From Sipunculus nudus (lineage: Eukaryota > Annelida > Sipuncula > Golfingiida > Sipunculidae), in assembly GCA_026874595.1 (NCBI GenBank), contig CM049314.1:60367300-60431299 (forward strand): 64,000 bases of DNA, written 5' to 3'. The number at the start of each line of letters is the position of its first letter. Position 1 is the first letter of the stretch. Below are positions 12,143-22,946 of this stretch, piece by piece. Below the pieces are notes generated by a model. The model was not told where the DNA came from. It saw nothing but the letters and a program-made list of their open reading frames with translations, and made no database searches. The position numbers and the translations under genes were made by a program.

Positions 12143-13221
12143 TGTTACACCTGTGAGCCTACTGTCATGTGCTGCCATATGTTGTTTAGTGTAGAGACAA
12201 TTTTTTTATTGTTCTGTGAGCATGCTCAGTGGGCTCTTCCGCCCAGCAGTTGTTTTTTGTAAAGGTTTGCCACGCAGTTTTTGTTTCAAGAAGTTTAGCC
12301 AAAAAAGAAGTGATTTTAAACCATATTGGAACCCCAGAAGAACCAGGGATGTAAGTTATTAGTTTATATTAATTCCCGGCAGTGTGTTATATGTTTGACT
12401 ATGGTAGATTTATAGATAAATGGTAGATCTGTGTTATAAATCTCAGCCTTGTAACTTTCTAGTGAGCCTATATACAGGACAGCGTAATACGATGCTGCCC
12501 TGGTCTTTGCAGTCTGTACGCTTTATGGCCTGACCCTGTTTTTTCCCCAAGTGAATTTTTTCCCCAAGTGAATATACAGGGTAGTGTGTTGATACCAGAG
12601 AGTCTCAGATTATGCTGTATTGCCTGTTACACTTAGGAATGGATAATGTTTGTGTTTTTAAAGGATCCCATGGAAATCTGTCAGAGATGCAATGATTTGT
12701 TAAATACTACTGTAGTTGCTTAAGCTCTATAATTTATATGTGTATGTATTCTAGTGTCAGCTTTCATGTTTGACTAGTATATTCTGTAGAATGGTGTTAA
12801 TTACACACATCATAGTTGCTAACTTAGCTGACTAGATCCTGCTAAGCCACGGCGATACATTATAGTTAATAGCTCAGCTGACTTAGTCTTACTGAGCCAT
12901 AGCAATATGTCATTGTTGCCTATACATATACAACTGTAAGTTTATAATACTTTTATGTTATTGCAACATTATAGGGAAAATATATTTAGTTAGTATTACC
13001 ATGTCAGTTATTTAACTGATATTTCATTATTCTTAGTATCCCTATTTGTTTGTTACAGTCAAAACCGCCTGAAGTTAACGTCTGAACGTCTAAATCTCTG
13101 TACTGTCAGCATGGACAGAATACCTGGAAATAAACCTATTAGTTACAAACAGACGCGTCAAGATTCCTGGTTTTAGAAGTGACTGGATGTATACCGCAGT
13201 CTAACACCTACGGGTGTTACA
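12143..13221 (+). repeat. 3' LTR of the BEL/Pao element
   Basis: 1,079 bp, 19 bp longer than the 5' LTR. The extra length is a short tandem duplication of the TTTTTTCCCCAAGTGAA word near 12540-12575. It is preceded by a purine-rich stretch (GGGGCCGGGA, about 12133-12142) that is the likely polypurine tract. After it comes CAATC, the right half of the target-site duplication. Confidence 0.95.
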
Positions 13222-14919
13222 CAATCGATGATTTATTTTGTCCATCAAATGATCAAATGTAATCGTGTTTCCAATTTTCACGGAAATTTCTTGAATGATT
13301 CATGAGATAGTGCGAAAAAAAATCCAAGAGTAATACCTTGCGGGAATATTTTAATTTTTAATGGGTCTAAAGATCGACAAGACTGGAGCCCTAACTGGCA
13401 CATACCATCCCTGGAATTTGAGATGGATCAAACATTTGATTTTCTGCGCTCTCTTATATGTCTTATCATTGGTAGTTGTTTTCCAGTCTGTGTCTGTTGC
13501 TTGTATCATTTAACAAAACCAGCATTGCTCACTCAAAGGACCCGAACCCAGCGGACGGCATTGATTTGGACTGCGTATGCTCGTAGAGAAGATCTGTTGA
13601 AGGGCATGTTTCATTATTTATTTTTCTTGAAGAGTGGATCCAGCAGTAAGTTAATTTGATTTAACTGGATTTTGTATATTTGTTGCAAATATAATCTACA
13701 TATGTTCCAGAATATATTTCGTATTACACCTCCTGTAGCTGTTATATGATCAGACAAGAGCAATCACTTGGTTTCTAATCTCTACGACAACTTCCATGTA
13801 TTGTATCGTGTTTGTTATCGTGAATAATGCATTGCGCTAAGTACCATATCGTGAGACCATGGATCGTTACAGTCCTTGAAGTGTGCAACAGTGATCCTAT
13901 CAATAGTCACTAGAAGAACTCTACTTTTAAAATTTTACGACCACAATATCTGAGAAAAATCAGGTTCACTGCTTTTTTAATATGCCATTTAGGTGAAGCA
14001 TGGTAAACACCAGGCGGATAGGCGCCTACGATAAGAAAACCAAGTTTATTTATTGGTTCGATTAGTAAGTCACCTGTATATAGCTCAATAGGCACTCAAA
14101 TCAAATGTCAATAGGTATTGCGGGATTCATTTAGAAAAACATAAAATCTGGTTCTCTACTTGATAATTATGTTAATGTCGTCTTAAGTAAATAGATTTTA
14201 TTTCTAAGCACATCGTGTGACTTCCTTAGTAAGCTGTTGATTAATACGAGTAATGTCAATGCCAGTGAGCTGCTTACCTGTTGTGACTTGCAACTATTGT
14301 TATTACATAACTACGTTCAAAGATTAAAATGTTAGAGCACAGCTGATGTTTGCCATGTACTGTTTTTATCGGTGGACTGCCTAGGGCAAAGTTTCAGGTT
14401 TGTGTTCAACACAGAAATTGTCAGCCGCAACTAATCAATGATATTTCAAGCGGTCGATTATTATCTTCAGCTCAGATAACTAACTTTGTTATCCTGTACC
14501 CGTGCATGTGATTTACGAAAGATTTAAGGGGTGAGTAAAGCATTATTTCCTCTTATATTTCACAGTCACCTTTAACTTTATCCCATTAGCCAAGCAAACT
14601 CAGTCAAAACCACATTCACAGTGGTGGATCCACAAATTCAAGAAAATGGGACGCTCATATTTGTTTGCAGTTTATGGATGTTATGAAACGAAATTATTGA
14701 ATTGTGCATTTTTTGTAAATTTAATATATGTATATACAATTATAGTATATTAAAGGAGCAATTCAGACAGTTGTTCATTAATGTCTACATTTAATTAATT
14801 AGATGGTAATAAACTATGACCAACCTTATAATATATATTGCTCTGAAAAATTAGAATTAATCACAAATTATGTGGAAAAGAAGTGGGTTAAATGAAAGAT
14901 ATTAGGCCAAAAAAAAATT

Positions 14920-15239
14920 AAGGTTTGATTCTCAGGTACTTTTGTCAGAAATCAATGCGGGCGAGGCGGTCTTTTTTATTTCAATTCTTTTTGTATGTTT
15001 CGATAAAAATGTCAAAAGATAGAGGAAACCATGATAATAACATATTTATTTTGCTAAATAAATAAAAGCACTACATAACAAAGGATTTTTTTTTCTAAAT
15101 TGTATGATTATATCTACTTGATAGAAAGTTCCAAGCGGCTGGAGCTCAAATTTGGTAAGTTTTTAGTGAAAATAAAAATAAAAAATGTTTGATGCTGGGG
15201 TTAAAAATTGACGCGGGCGGCGCCTGAGAACCACACCTT
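14920..15239. mobile_element. MITE-like insertion with terminal inverted repeats
   Basis: The left end reads AAGGTTTGATTCTCAGG (14920-14936). The right end is its inverse with two differences (15223-15239). The roughly 320-bp interior has no coding sequence and is AT-rich. The second duplicate lacks a segment covering this unit, which supports an insertion after the duplication, or a deletion in the other copy. Confidence 0.6.
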
Positions 15240-16193
15240 TTATTAATTAATTTAGTTTTTGCCTTAAAGCTCATCGGGGGGGGGGGGGGGTATGTATTAT
15301 AAATGAAGGTGGTGGCACCTAATTGGGGAAATTATTAATACTTTCCCATACTTCTTGAGATATTACACATTATTTTCGGAAATGATTCACACAGCCCAAT
15401 CGGTTCAACAACAGGCCAGTAAACTCTACCCAAGACAACTTGAAAAGTTGGACCTCGAGTGAATAAGTTGTCAACTCGCCCCTGTCCAACTGTCAAACAC
15501 AAACTCGACTGAATCAGAATTCTAAAGTATACAGTTTTTGTAAAATGTCTGTTGAAAATAGGCGAAGAAAGCAAGAAGGTAAATAAACAACCTTGCATTT
15601 AGAGTTAATTTTAATAATGCAATTGATAATCCAACATTCATAATATCTTTTAAAAAACAGAGAGAATTCTTTTATGTTTTCGTAAAATTTCGTCATTTGC
15701 CTTTCGCCTTAAAGTTCACAATCCTACCCAACAAGCCAATTGTGCTTTGTGAAACTACCAGTATCTCTTCCGACATGATTGAATCAGCACCAACATTTGA
15801 CTCATGACATGAATTCCGTGGGGAAACAATCGTTTGCCGCCAGGATAAGGACAAAAAATGTACCCTGGGACAAAAGCAAACTGTTCAGAGAATTGACCCA
15901 TTTGAGCAGAGATATCAGCGGTACTTGGTAGCAAAGATGACAAAGCTGGACATATATAATTATATCGTCAGTTAACTTCGTGTACTGAGTGTTTATTCTG
16001 CTTACATCATCGTTTATATCAAGTAAGGTTTCTTCCACTGGAATATATATTCCTCATTAATGATTTAAATGGATCGATCTCAAGCATCAATGTTACTCTA
16101 CTCTTTAATTGTATCATTCTTTTTGCTTCCGTTAGAATGGTATACGTTCTTCTCGGTTCCTTTTTGTGTATTTGTTTGTTTCTTCACAATATA

Positions 16194-16360
16194 ACTCACT
16201 CCATCATGAATGGAATTTCATGAAATGTTCGGGCATTTTGGGAATGGGTCAAGGAAGAATCGATTAGATTTTGGTGTGGATCCAAAAACGTACAGTCACA
16301 AATGAACCTGAGAATATAGTCCAATCATGTGAATGCCCGCAAGGGGGAGGCTTGTAATCC
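16194..16360 (+). repeat. Dispersed repeat (family seen again at 27510, 38270 and, inverted, 44330)
   Basis: The segment with GGGAATGGGTCAAGGAAGAA, then ATTAGATTTTGG, then ACAGTCACAAATGAACC recurs in recognisable form near 38260-38440 and, reverse-complemented, at 44335-44590. Its 3' half recurs near 27510-27600. It is non-coding; I cannot name the family. Confidence 0.5.
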
Positions 16361-16551
16361 TTATAATGCAGATATCTAGTTTAAAACAAGAGTTACTTTT
16401 CTTATGTCTTCGGGATATTATTTTCACGTATTCCACTCGAGTTTAATGTTCCTTTTTTCAGGCCAATACTTCCTAAAGAGAAAGTTTCTTTGAAGAAATT
16501 AAATGAATATTTCATTTGCTATCCTTTACTTCATTTTTTTCTCTTTAGGCT

Positions 16552-19500
16552 ATGGCTCTTGAAGTGATACTCTATGTTGGACTGGCGGTCGTCCTCCATT
16601 TTGTCATTGAGTACTTCCGGAGAAAACCCCAGATTTACAACATATCTTCTAAATCCGTCTTGATTACTGGCTGTGACAGTGGTTTCGGGAAACTGCTCGC
16701 TAAGAGACTGGATGGTTTAGGATGCCGTGTGTTCGCAGCTTGTTACACAAAGAAGGGAGCTGATGAACTACGGAGCTGTTCCTCATCTCGTCTGGAGACT
16801 GTTCTGCTGGATGTGACCAAGACTGAAAGCATCAAGGAAGCCCACGAGTATGTGGCTGAGAAGCTTGGCCCAAACCCAGGTAAGCTAATTTTAAAGGTTA
16901 GAACCATGTAATTAGTGCTATACAAGCCATGAAGAGAGAGATAACTATATTGTCAAATCAGTTACCTTTGTATCACAAAAAAATGTCTGTTTATTTTCTT
17001 TTTGAAATTTCTTCATGTCTCCTTAAGTAACTTTGAACCATATAAGCTCCAAGGTCCATTTCACAAAAGCCCTGACCAGGTCTCTGACGTACTCAACCTT
17101 CCTTAGTGCTTTAATTCTTCCTTACATTGGCCCCGGGAATAATTTGTTAATTTGTGTTATATTCTGTCACAGATTTTATATTTTTTTATATTTTTATTTT
17201 ATATTTTTTGTAAATATCAGTATAAAACAGTATGAACCGTAAGGCACAAGTCTTTATCTTTAGGACATATGCATTCTCATTCTTATGCTCTAGTATATTA
17301 GTTGCTAACGTACCCTCTACGTGTTAACATGCATCGCAGACATTTACCAATACACCTATAACCGGTCACAGACGGTTATATGTTACCGTAGGTGCATTGA
17401 TGCTAACCGAAAGTCCGTACTTGGACTGGAGTTCGGATTTCAATCCGCCATTTTAGGGATTCAGACTCTGACTCGAGGGTTCTTGACTTGGCCTTGTACT
17501 CGGACTACGAGGTAAACAATCGTGAAATCAGGCCGGGCCTATCTCGAACAATAGAATAAAAACGTTCAACAAAGACTTCTACACATGCATGTGCCAATTA
17601 CAAACAGAATATTACAAAATAATGACACTGCTTCAGCTCTTCATAGTGAGCTTAATGTTATATTAACCATTACGAAATAAAGAGTGAAAACTTACTTAAA
17701 AATTTACATGATCATCTGAAATTTCCATTTTAAATTTGGTTTTTAATGGTATTGGACTCGGACTTCGACTCGGGTTCCAAATGAATCGGACTCGAAGAAG
17801 GTCGATTTGATTTGTACTCATACCTCATGCACCGGACTTGAACTCAGGTGGTCTGAAACTGGACCTGTACTCGGACACCCGTGGTTAGGACGATACTACA
17901 TTATTGGGAAGGCGATAAGATTACAGTTGTTTCTGACAAGTAACACTAGTTACAATCAAGGACGAATCACTGGCCAGTTAAACATATATAGCGCCATCCA
18001 GCATAAAAATCGTAATACCATAACACAACAGACTCCCTCAAAACAACACAGATCTCTCGCAGTGGTTAACCGGCCAGTGAAAGTGCTCGGATCTCAGTCT
18101 AAAGAATAGTTACGTTCAAATGACTTCTACATTATTTAATGGCAAGAATCATCCTCTCAGACATACGATCCACAGAGCTTATCATTTACACAGGCTGATC
18201 AACATATATACCAGGGAAAACAGTTGCAAAATTTAAACGTAACTAGGATTCCAACGCTCGCCTAACCTTTCGGCGCCTAATACTTCGCGTGCTAACGTAC
18301 CCTCTGATCTCTACAAATTTCTATTCACATGGCTTCAGCCACTTCACAGCGTATAGCAGATACATAGAGAATTAATCCATAGGGTATGATTCTGAAACTA
18401 ATGAAGATGCGCTTTGGACTCAGTTTATACTATGCCAAGACAGCTCCCTCTGCAACGCTCAAGGTGGATAGAAGCGACCCAAAAAGTGCTGTTTCAAATT
18501 TTAAAACCATTGTGAGCAGAAATAAAAAAATAATATTTCATAATGGCGGCATGCTTATAAAATATGAAGTAAATTAATGGTATTGTTTGATCAATGATCA
18601 GGTTTAATTAAAAAATGTTTCAGAGAAAGCTTTCAGTAATGATTTAGATGTTTTGTCTTTTTGGCAAGTTAGGCCTTTTTCATGGGGTCTGTTACTGAAA
18701 CTAAAAAAAAGGGAAGACAGCGTCAAAGCAGTACTGTCGACTCTTCTGTAACTGAGCCCAGCAAGCACCCTCAACTACCATCAAACTGAATAGACGTGAC
18801 GCTTCAGAGGCTCTTCCAGAATGTTTGGGTGTAGGGGTGTTATAAGAGAGCTATAGATAAATTGCTATACCTTTGTATATTATTCTCAAATCCCAGTGCA
18901 AAGATAGCCAAATGCAACCACAAGTCAAGCATTCTAGTGAATCAGCAGAACAGAAGCACCTACTCCCACTCGGTTACCAAAGTCAGAACACTAACCACGA
19001 ATATGTTGAGAGATCGGTGTGGTTTTGATGCCTTCAAACCCCTTCCTTTAACTTTATCAATAGTGCCAGTCCAGGTACAGCGTCGATTCTGCACATTGAA
19101 TCCACCCTTTATAAGTCCACCCGGGACAACAAGCTGACCTCTAACGGACCAGTTTCAGGAAGAGCAATAAAAGAACTAAAGGAGTTCCGAAATTTGGCAA
19201 GCAGGCACAGACAAACCAGCATTAGGAGTCAAACAATCTCGTTTTATGAGAAGGGTTTTGTTATCACGCAAGGATTTAGTGATAAAGAGTTCTGCAAACT
19301 CTGCACCTCATCTCCGAGAAGGAAATTTATGATTAAAAATTGCAGATGAAGAGAGGAAGAGTCTGACTCCTGCAAAGCCTGAACATTCAGCCACCTGTCA
19401 GGAATGGAGTCCGAACAGGAATCCTATGCAAGTTATCAAAAACACCCAGTACTGTAAACAAGAGCCGATAGGGGTTACAATTATCTGTCTTAATTATTAT

Positions 19501-22292
19501 GTATCAATATATTGGTTCATACCTTACACTAAGTCAGATATTGTGTGACATCTGAGTCAACACAAGTGCACAATGCCTAATATGTAAGGGTTGTTTCATT
19601 TCCTCGTGCACAACGCCAAATATCGTGAACTTGACCATTTTAGTCATATCTGACTAAACATCACGGGGTTAACGCTAACAAGAGAAACCAGGGAAGATTT
19701 GTTTCCGTTACAGGCTGTTGCCTAGACAAAGCGTTACTCCGCTGCATTGCCTACAACGATAACGTAAAGAAGAAATACGAAGGCAAGCTCTGTGTTTAAA
19801 GTATGAAATCTTTGACATCCTTCGTTTTAAGCAAGGCAGACCATGGACCATGTAAGTGGTCTGGAAAGTTACCCACAAGTCAAACTCTTGAAGTATTCGA
19901 ATTTCCCAAATTCCCGAGACCGGCATTAGAGGAAATTTTAATTAGTTTCATAAATTTTAATTAGAAGAATGAGTTGATGCACACAAAAATTAAGGGATAC
20001 AAGTGTTGTTTCACACTAGAAAGAAAATACAACAACCAAACCGAAGAATATTCTTTTAGTTTATCGCGGGGAAAACAGTCACAGAGGGTGTGGCTTTCAC
20101 CTTGGACCAGGGCGATGCATGATCTTTGCCATTTCGGCAGTTAGCAGTGTGTTAGAGTTGACCACACATGCTTCCTATATGGATGCGAAACCTCAATATT
20201 GCAGAAGAGACATACATTTGTTTATAGGCCTAAAAAACCCCACAGTCTGAGATCAATCGTCACGGACAGGAAGCTTTGATCTAGTCTTTTGAACAAGAAA
20301 AATGCGAAAGCTTTATAAATGCTCGACATGACTAGGTAGTGATATTTACATTGATACCGGTAGAATGCTTGCCCTCAAACTTTACAGAATATTACCGCTA
20401 AACCCACTACTCAAGGATGAAGTAAATCTTATTAATAGCCATTTACATGTATATTTAAATCGTAAATTTGATTTTCTATATCATGTTTGACTTTCAATTT
20501 CTATGAGAAAAACTACAAACTTTATATTAGTCTAAGTCGCCTAATTATGGTTATTTTCTGTTAATTTTTATCTCAGTCGACAGACCTAAATTTATAATTA
20601 CACTTCTGTGTAATATAAAATCGTTATTTCTTGCAGAGCTGTGGGGTCTTGTGAATAATGCAGGCATAGCTCCAAGTGCATATACAGCTCCGGAATATCT
20701 GACTAAGGCAGATCTGCAGGAGGTGTTAAATGTAAATCTCTTGGGTATGCTGGACATGACAGTGCACTTTATTCCTGTAATCGCGAGAGCTAAAGGCCGG
20801 ATTTTCAACACTTCAAGTGGTGCCGGAAGGGTAGCAGCTGCCCCTAACATCTTGACTTACAACGTCACAAAATATGGCGTCGAGGCTTTATCAGATGGTT
20901 TAAGGTAGACTTTAGAGAGAGTCTGGAGTTATGTTTTTCTGTCATATTACGTTATTCTCTCTGAAATATTTGATTGCTAAAATTTCAACGGTTTTGAAGA
21001 CATTCACGGCCCGTCAGTTGTACAACCGAGCGCTTAATGTAACCTTTTCTGTTTAATATACCTGCCAGATAGCGTTTCCCCCTAAGTATCATTAGACATT
21101 TAGCTATACGATACTACTTTTTCAGGCCACACATGAAGAAGTACGGAGCCCATGTCTGCATCATTCAGCCTGGCATGTTTGCGACCAATATTTTTTATCT
21201 GAGTTTGCAACGGAGCAGAATCCAACGGGCGTATGATCGAATGTCACATACTGATCAAGAAGTGGTCGGGGCTGATTACGTTGACAAAAGTATTATTCAC
21301 CTATAATAGCAAAATAAACAAAACAGTTCGAATCGTTTTTATTGTTATTTAGTTATGTTTAAAATCTTATCACGTACACTGGGAGATATACCGGGTAGCA
21401 ATTCCCTTCTAAGAATGATGAACTTCAATAGATAATTCTTACGACATTTTCCTGGAAAGCTAGGTGCAACACTGGGTCCATTTTCACAACGTGGAAGAGT
21501 GAAGGAGGTTTAAACGTATCTCCTATATAGCTTACGTATTTTCTTTTAGCTTATAGCATGAGTAGGGACAGTCAAGGATATGTTAATACTATTTTACCCA
21601 TAGACTTCTCTTGTCTTTAGAGAAGCTATTAATTGGAAGTGATATTTGTACTATAGCTCCTAGTATATAATATTTCTCAAGAATAATTCTAAAAATTCCT
21701 GAAATTTCCATTTTAAAGATTACAAATAAGGAGAGACAATTCATATGATAAATACATATCGTAAAATACGGTGACGTTGTTAAGCTACAAAAAGTTGTGC
21801 TTTTATTGGATAACGATATCTTAATATTCAAAATACATAAGGAAAAGTTCAATTAAACTGGCACTGTCCAAAGTTGCAATCAATAAGACATTATGACGGA
21901 AAAATAGAGTTCCCCAAGCATACATCATCACCAAATGGCAATTAACCGCCATAACAGTAACTTTTAGTGATTTTGCAAGGGTCAGAATAACGATAATATC
22001 GGTTTGTTCTGCTGATATTTTAATGTGACTCTGATTTGTTAATAAATCTTTAGATTTTGCAATTGCCACGGAAAACCAGGAGAAATCAGCAAGCAAGAAC
22101 CTAGACAAGGTGGTGGACGCCTACCAACACGCACTGTTTGCAGTTAACCCAAAGAAACGCTATACCTGTGGATTTGACGTCTGGACTGACGTTATACTAA
22201 GTTACATGCCGTCCTGGGTACAGGACTTGGTCGTCCCCGCCCAACAGCAGAAGTTCTTTCCGATTCCAGATGTAACCAAATTTTTCAAATAG
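16552..22292 (+). CDS. SDR-B: SDR9C family dehydrogenase (retinol / 17-beta-hydroxysteroid dehydrogenase 6-like), 4 exons
   Basis: Exons are 16552-16879, 20637-20904, 21126-21289 and 22054-22292, which join in frame (phases 1, 2, 1) to 332 residues, a normal length for the family. A hydrophobic N-terminal anchor (about residues 3-22) is followed by basic residues, which suggests an ER-membrane enzyme. TGCDSGFG (39-46) binds the nicotinamide cofactor, NNAG (116-119) follows, and the catalytic Ser is about 170 with YNVTK giving Tyr184 and Lys188. SDR9C enzymes oxidise or reduce retinoids, steroids or similar lipophilic alcohols; the substrate here is unknown. SDR-B has one extra residue between Ser and Tyr compared with SDR-C. 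The ATG lies 3 bases after a good splice acceptor, so a 5' non-coding exon is likely. An AATAAA is at 22298-22303, 6 bases after the stop. Exon 1 is closest to SDR-C, exons 2-4 to SDR-A. Confidence 0.9.
17405..17895. repeat. GGACTCG-rich repeat in SDR-B intron 1 (non-autonomous DNA-transposon-like)
   Basis: Two blocks (about 17415-17515 and 17755-17890), rich in the words GGACTCG, ACTCGG and ACTTGGAC, flank an AT-rich core. A shortened version is in SDR-C intron 1 (32520-32650) and another in SDR-E intron 1 (about 60505-60960). Clustered short sub-terminal motifs are typical of non-autonomous hAT-like elements; the class is inference. Confidence 0.5.
18540..20636 (+). repeat. Intron 1 segment of SDR-B duplicated from SDR-A (second copy of 1-2075)
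   Basis: It aligns with window positions 1-2075 throughout, for example at the words GGTTTAATT and TTTTTGGCAAGTTAGGCC and in the region before the exon 2 acceptor. The junction of the two duplicated units lies between about 18370 and 18540. No reading frame is shared between the two copies, so I regard the segment as non-coding. Confidence 0.75.
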
Positions 22293-22769
22293 AATCGAAT
22301 AAACAACAAATAAGAAAATGGTAATATTCTTCTAATTTCATTGAGTTTAAATTCCTTGAAGTTACTTTTTAAATTGTTGAGTGAAATGATTCATTCTCTT
22401 TATCTGATCCCTGCATAGTTTGATACAAATCTATCAGCTACTCTTTATAAACATTCTGTTATTTATATGGATTAAAGGTCCTGGTGTCCAAAGATGAAAA
22501 GCTAAAAATGTCTTTATCTGAAATTACAGAGGAACTGCACTTAGGGAACTGAATGGTCATATAAAGTAGAAAATAGTCTGCTAATCTAGTTTTTAATATA
22601 ATTGTATAAAGACAATAATGTCAAGTGTTTACCTCTGTTTCAGATAGTATTGTCAATTGATGAATTCCACAGAATCACATGATCAGTCTCGTGGGTTGGA
22701 ACTATAAAACTGGCGAGTATGAAGAAGCACAACTTACCCTCAATAAACATAGATTTCTTCATTAGGATA

Positions 22770-22946
22770 TTGAAACCTCGAAATTTCGACCACCAACGAG
22801 ACCTCTACTTTGTGGTCTTTTTTTTCGGAGATGTCGTCTAAGCAAGCTTTTATATAAAGAACAAAAATGATTGGGACCTTGAAACGTGGTCGTGATTTTC
22901 AGGTGGTCGCTAAACCGAGTTGGTCGTTAGGCGAGGTTTTACTGTA
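22770..22946 (+). mobile_element. MITE-like element, copy 2 (ends resembling CAGTAAAACCTCG)
   Basis: The paralogous copy of 4331-4509 without the preceding (TA)n tract. It ends GCGAGGTTTTACTGTA. Both copies keep the same interior words (CGACCACC, GTGGTCG, CTAAACCGAG). Confidence 0.55.

Larger units (their letters stand above)
5880..13221 (+). mobile_element. Full-length but inactive BEL/Pao LTR retrotransposon
   Basis: A 7,342-bp element with two long terminal repeats (5880-6939 and 12143-13221). The internal region carries Gag with zinc knuckles, an aspartic protease-like segment, reverse transcriptase with YVDD, RNase H, a zinc-binding plus core integrase, and a C-terminal DUF5641-like region. 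That order (RT and RNase H before integrase) and the protein types fit BEL/Pao. The flanks are CAGTC on the left and CAATC on the right, a 5-bp target duplication with one later change. The paralogous site at about 24234 is empty and reads straight through. The coding region is broken by in-frame stops at 7162-7164 and 10578-10580 and by frame changes near 7495, 7670, 8315, 8870 and 11040, so the copy cannot make its own proteins. Confidence 0.95.
13222..16551. other. Intergenic DNA between the retroelement and SDR-B
   Basis: No gene is supported. 13222-14590 aligns with 24240-25960 upstream of SDR-C, and about 15275-16551 aligns with about 25965-27804, so both are parts of the duplicated unit. 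About 14595-15275 is missing from the second copy and includes the MITE at 14920-15239. A 15-base G run is at 15276-15290. The last 350 bp before SDR-B exon 1 is strongly conserved with the region before SDR-C and may hold its proximal regulatory sequence or 5' leader intron. Confidence 0.65.
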
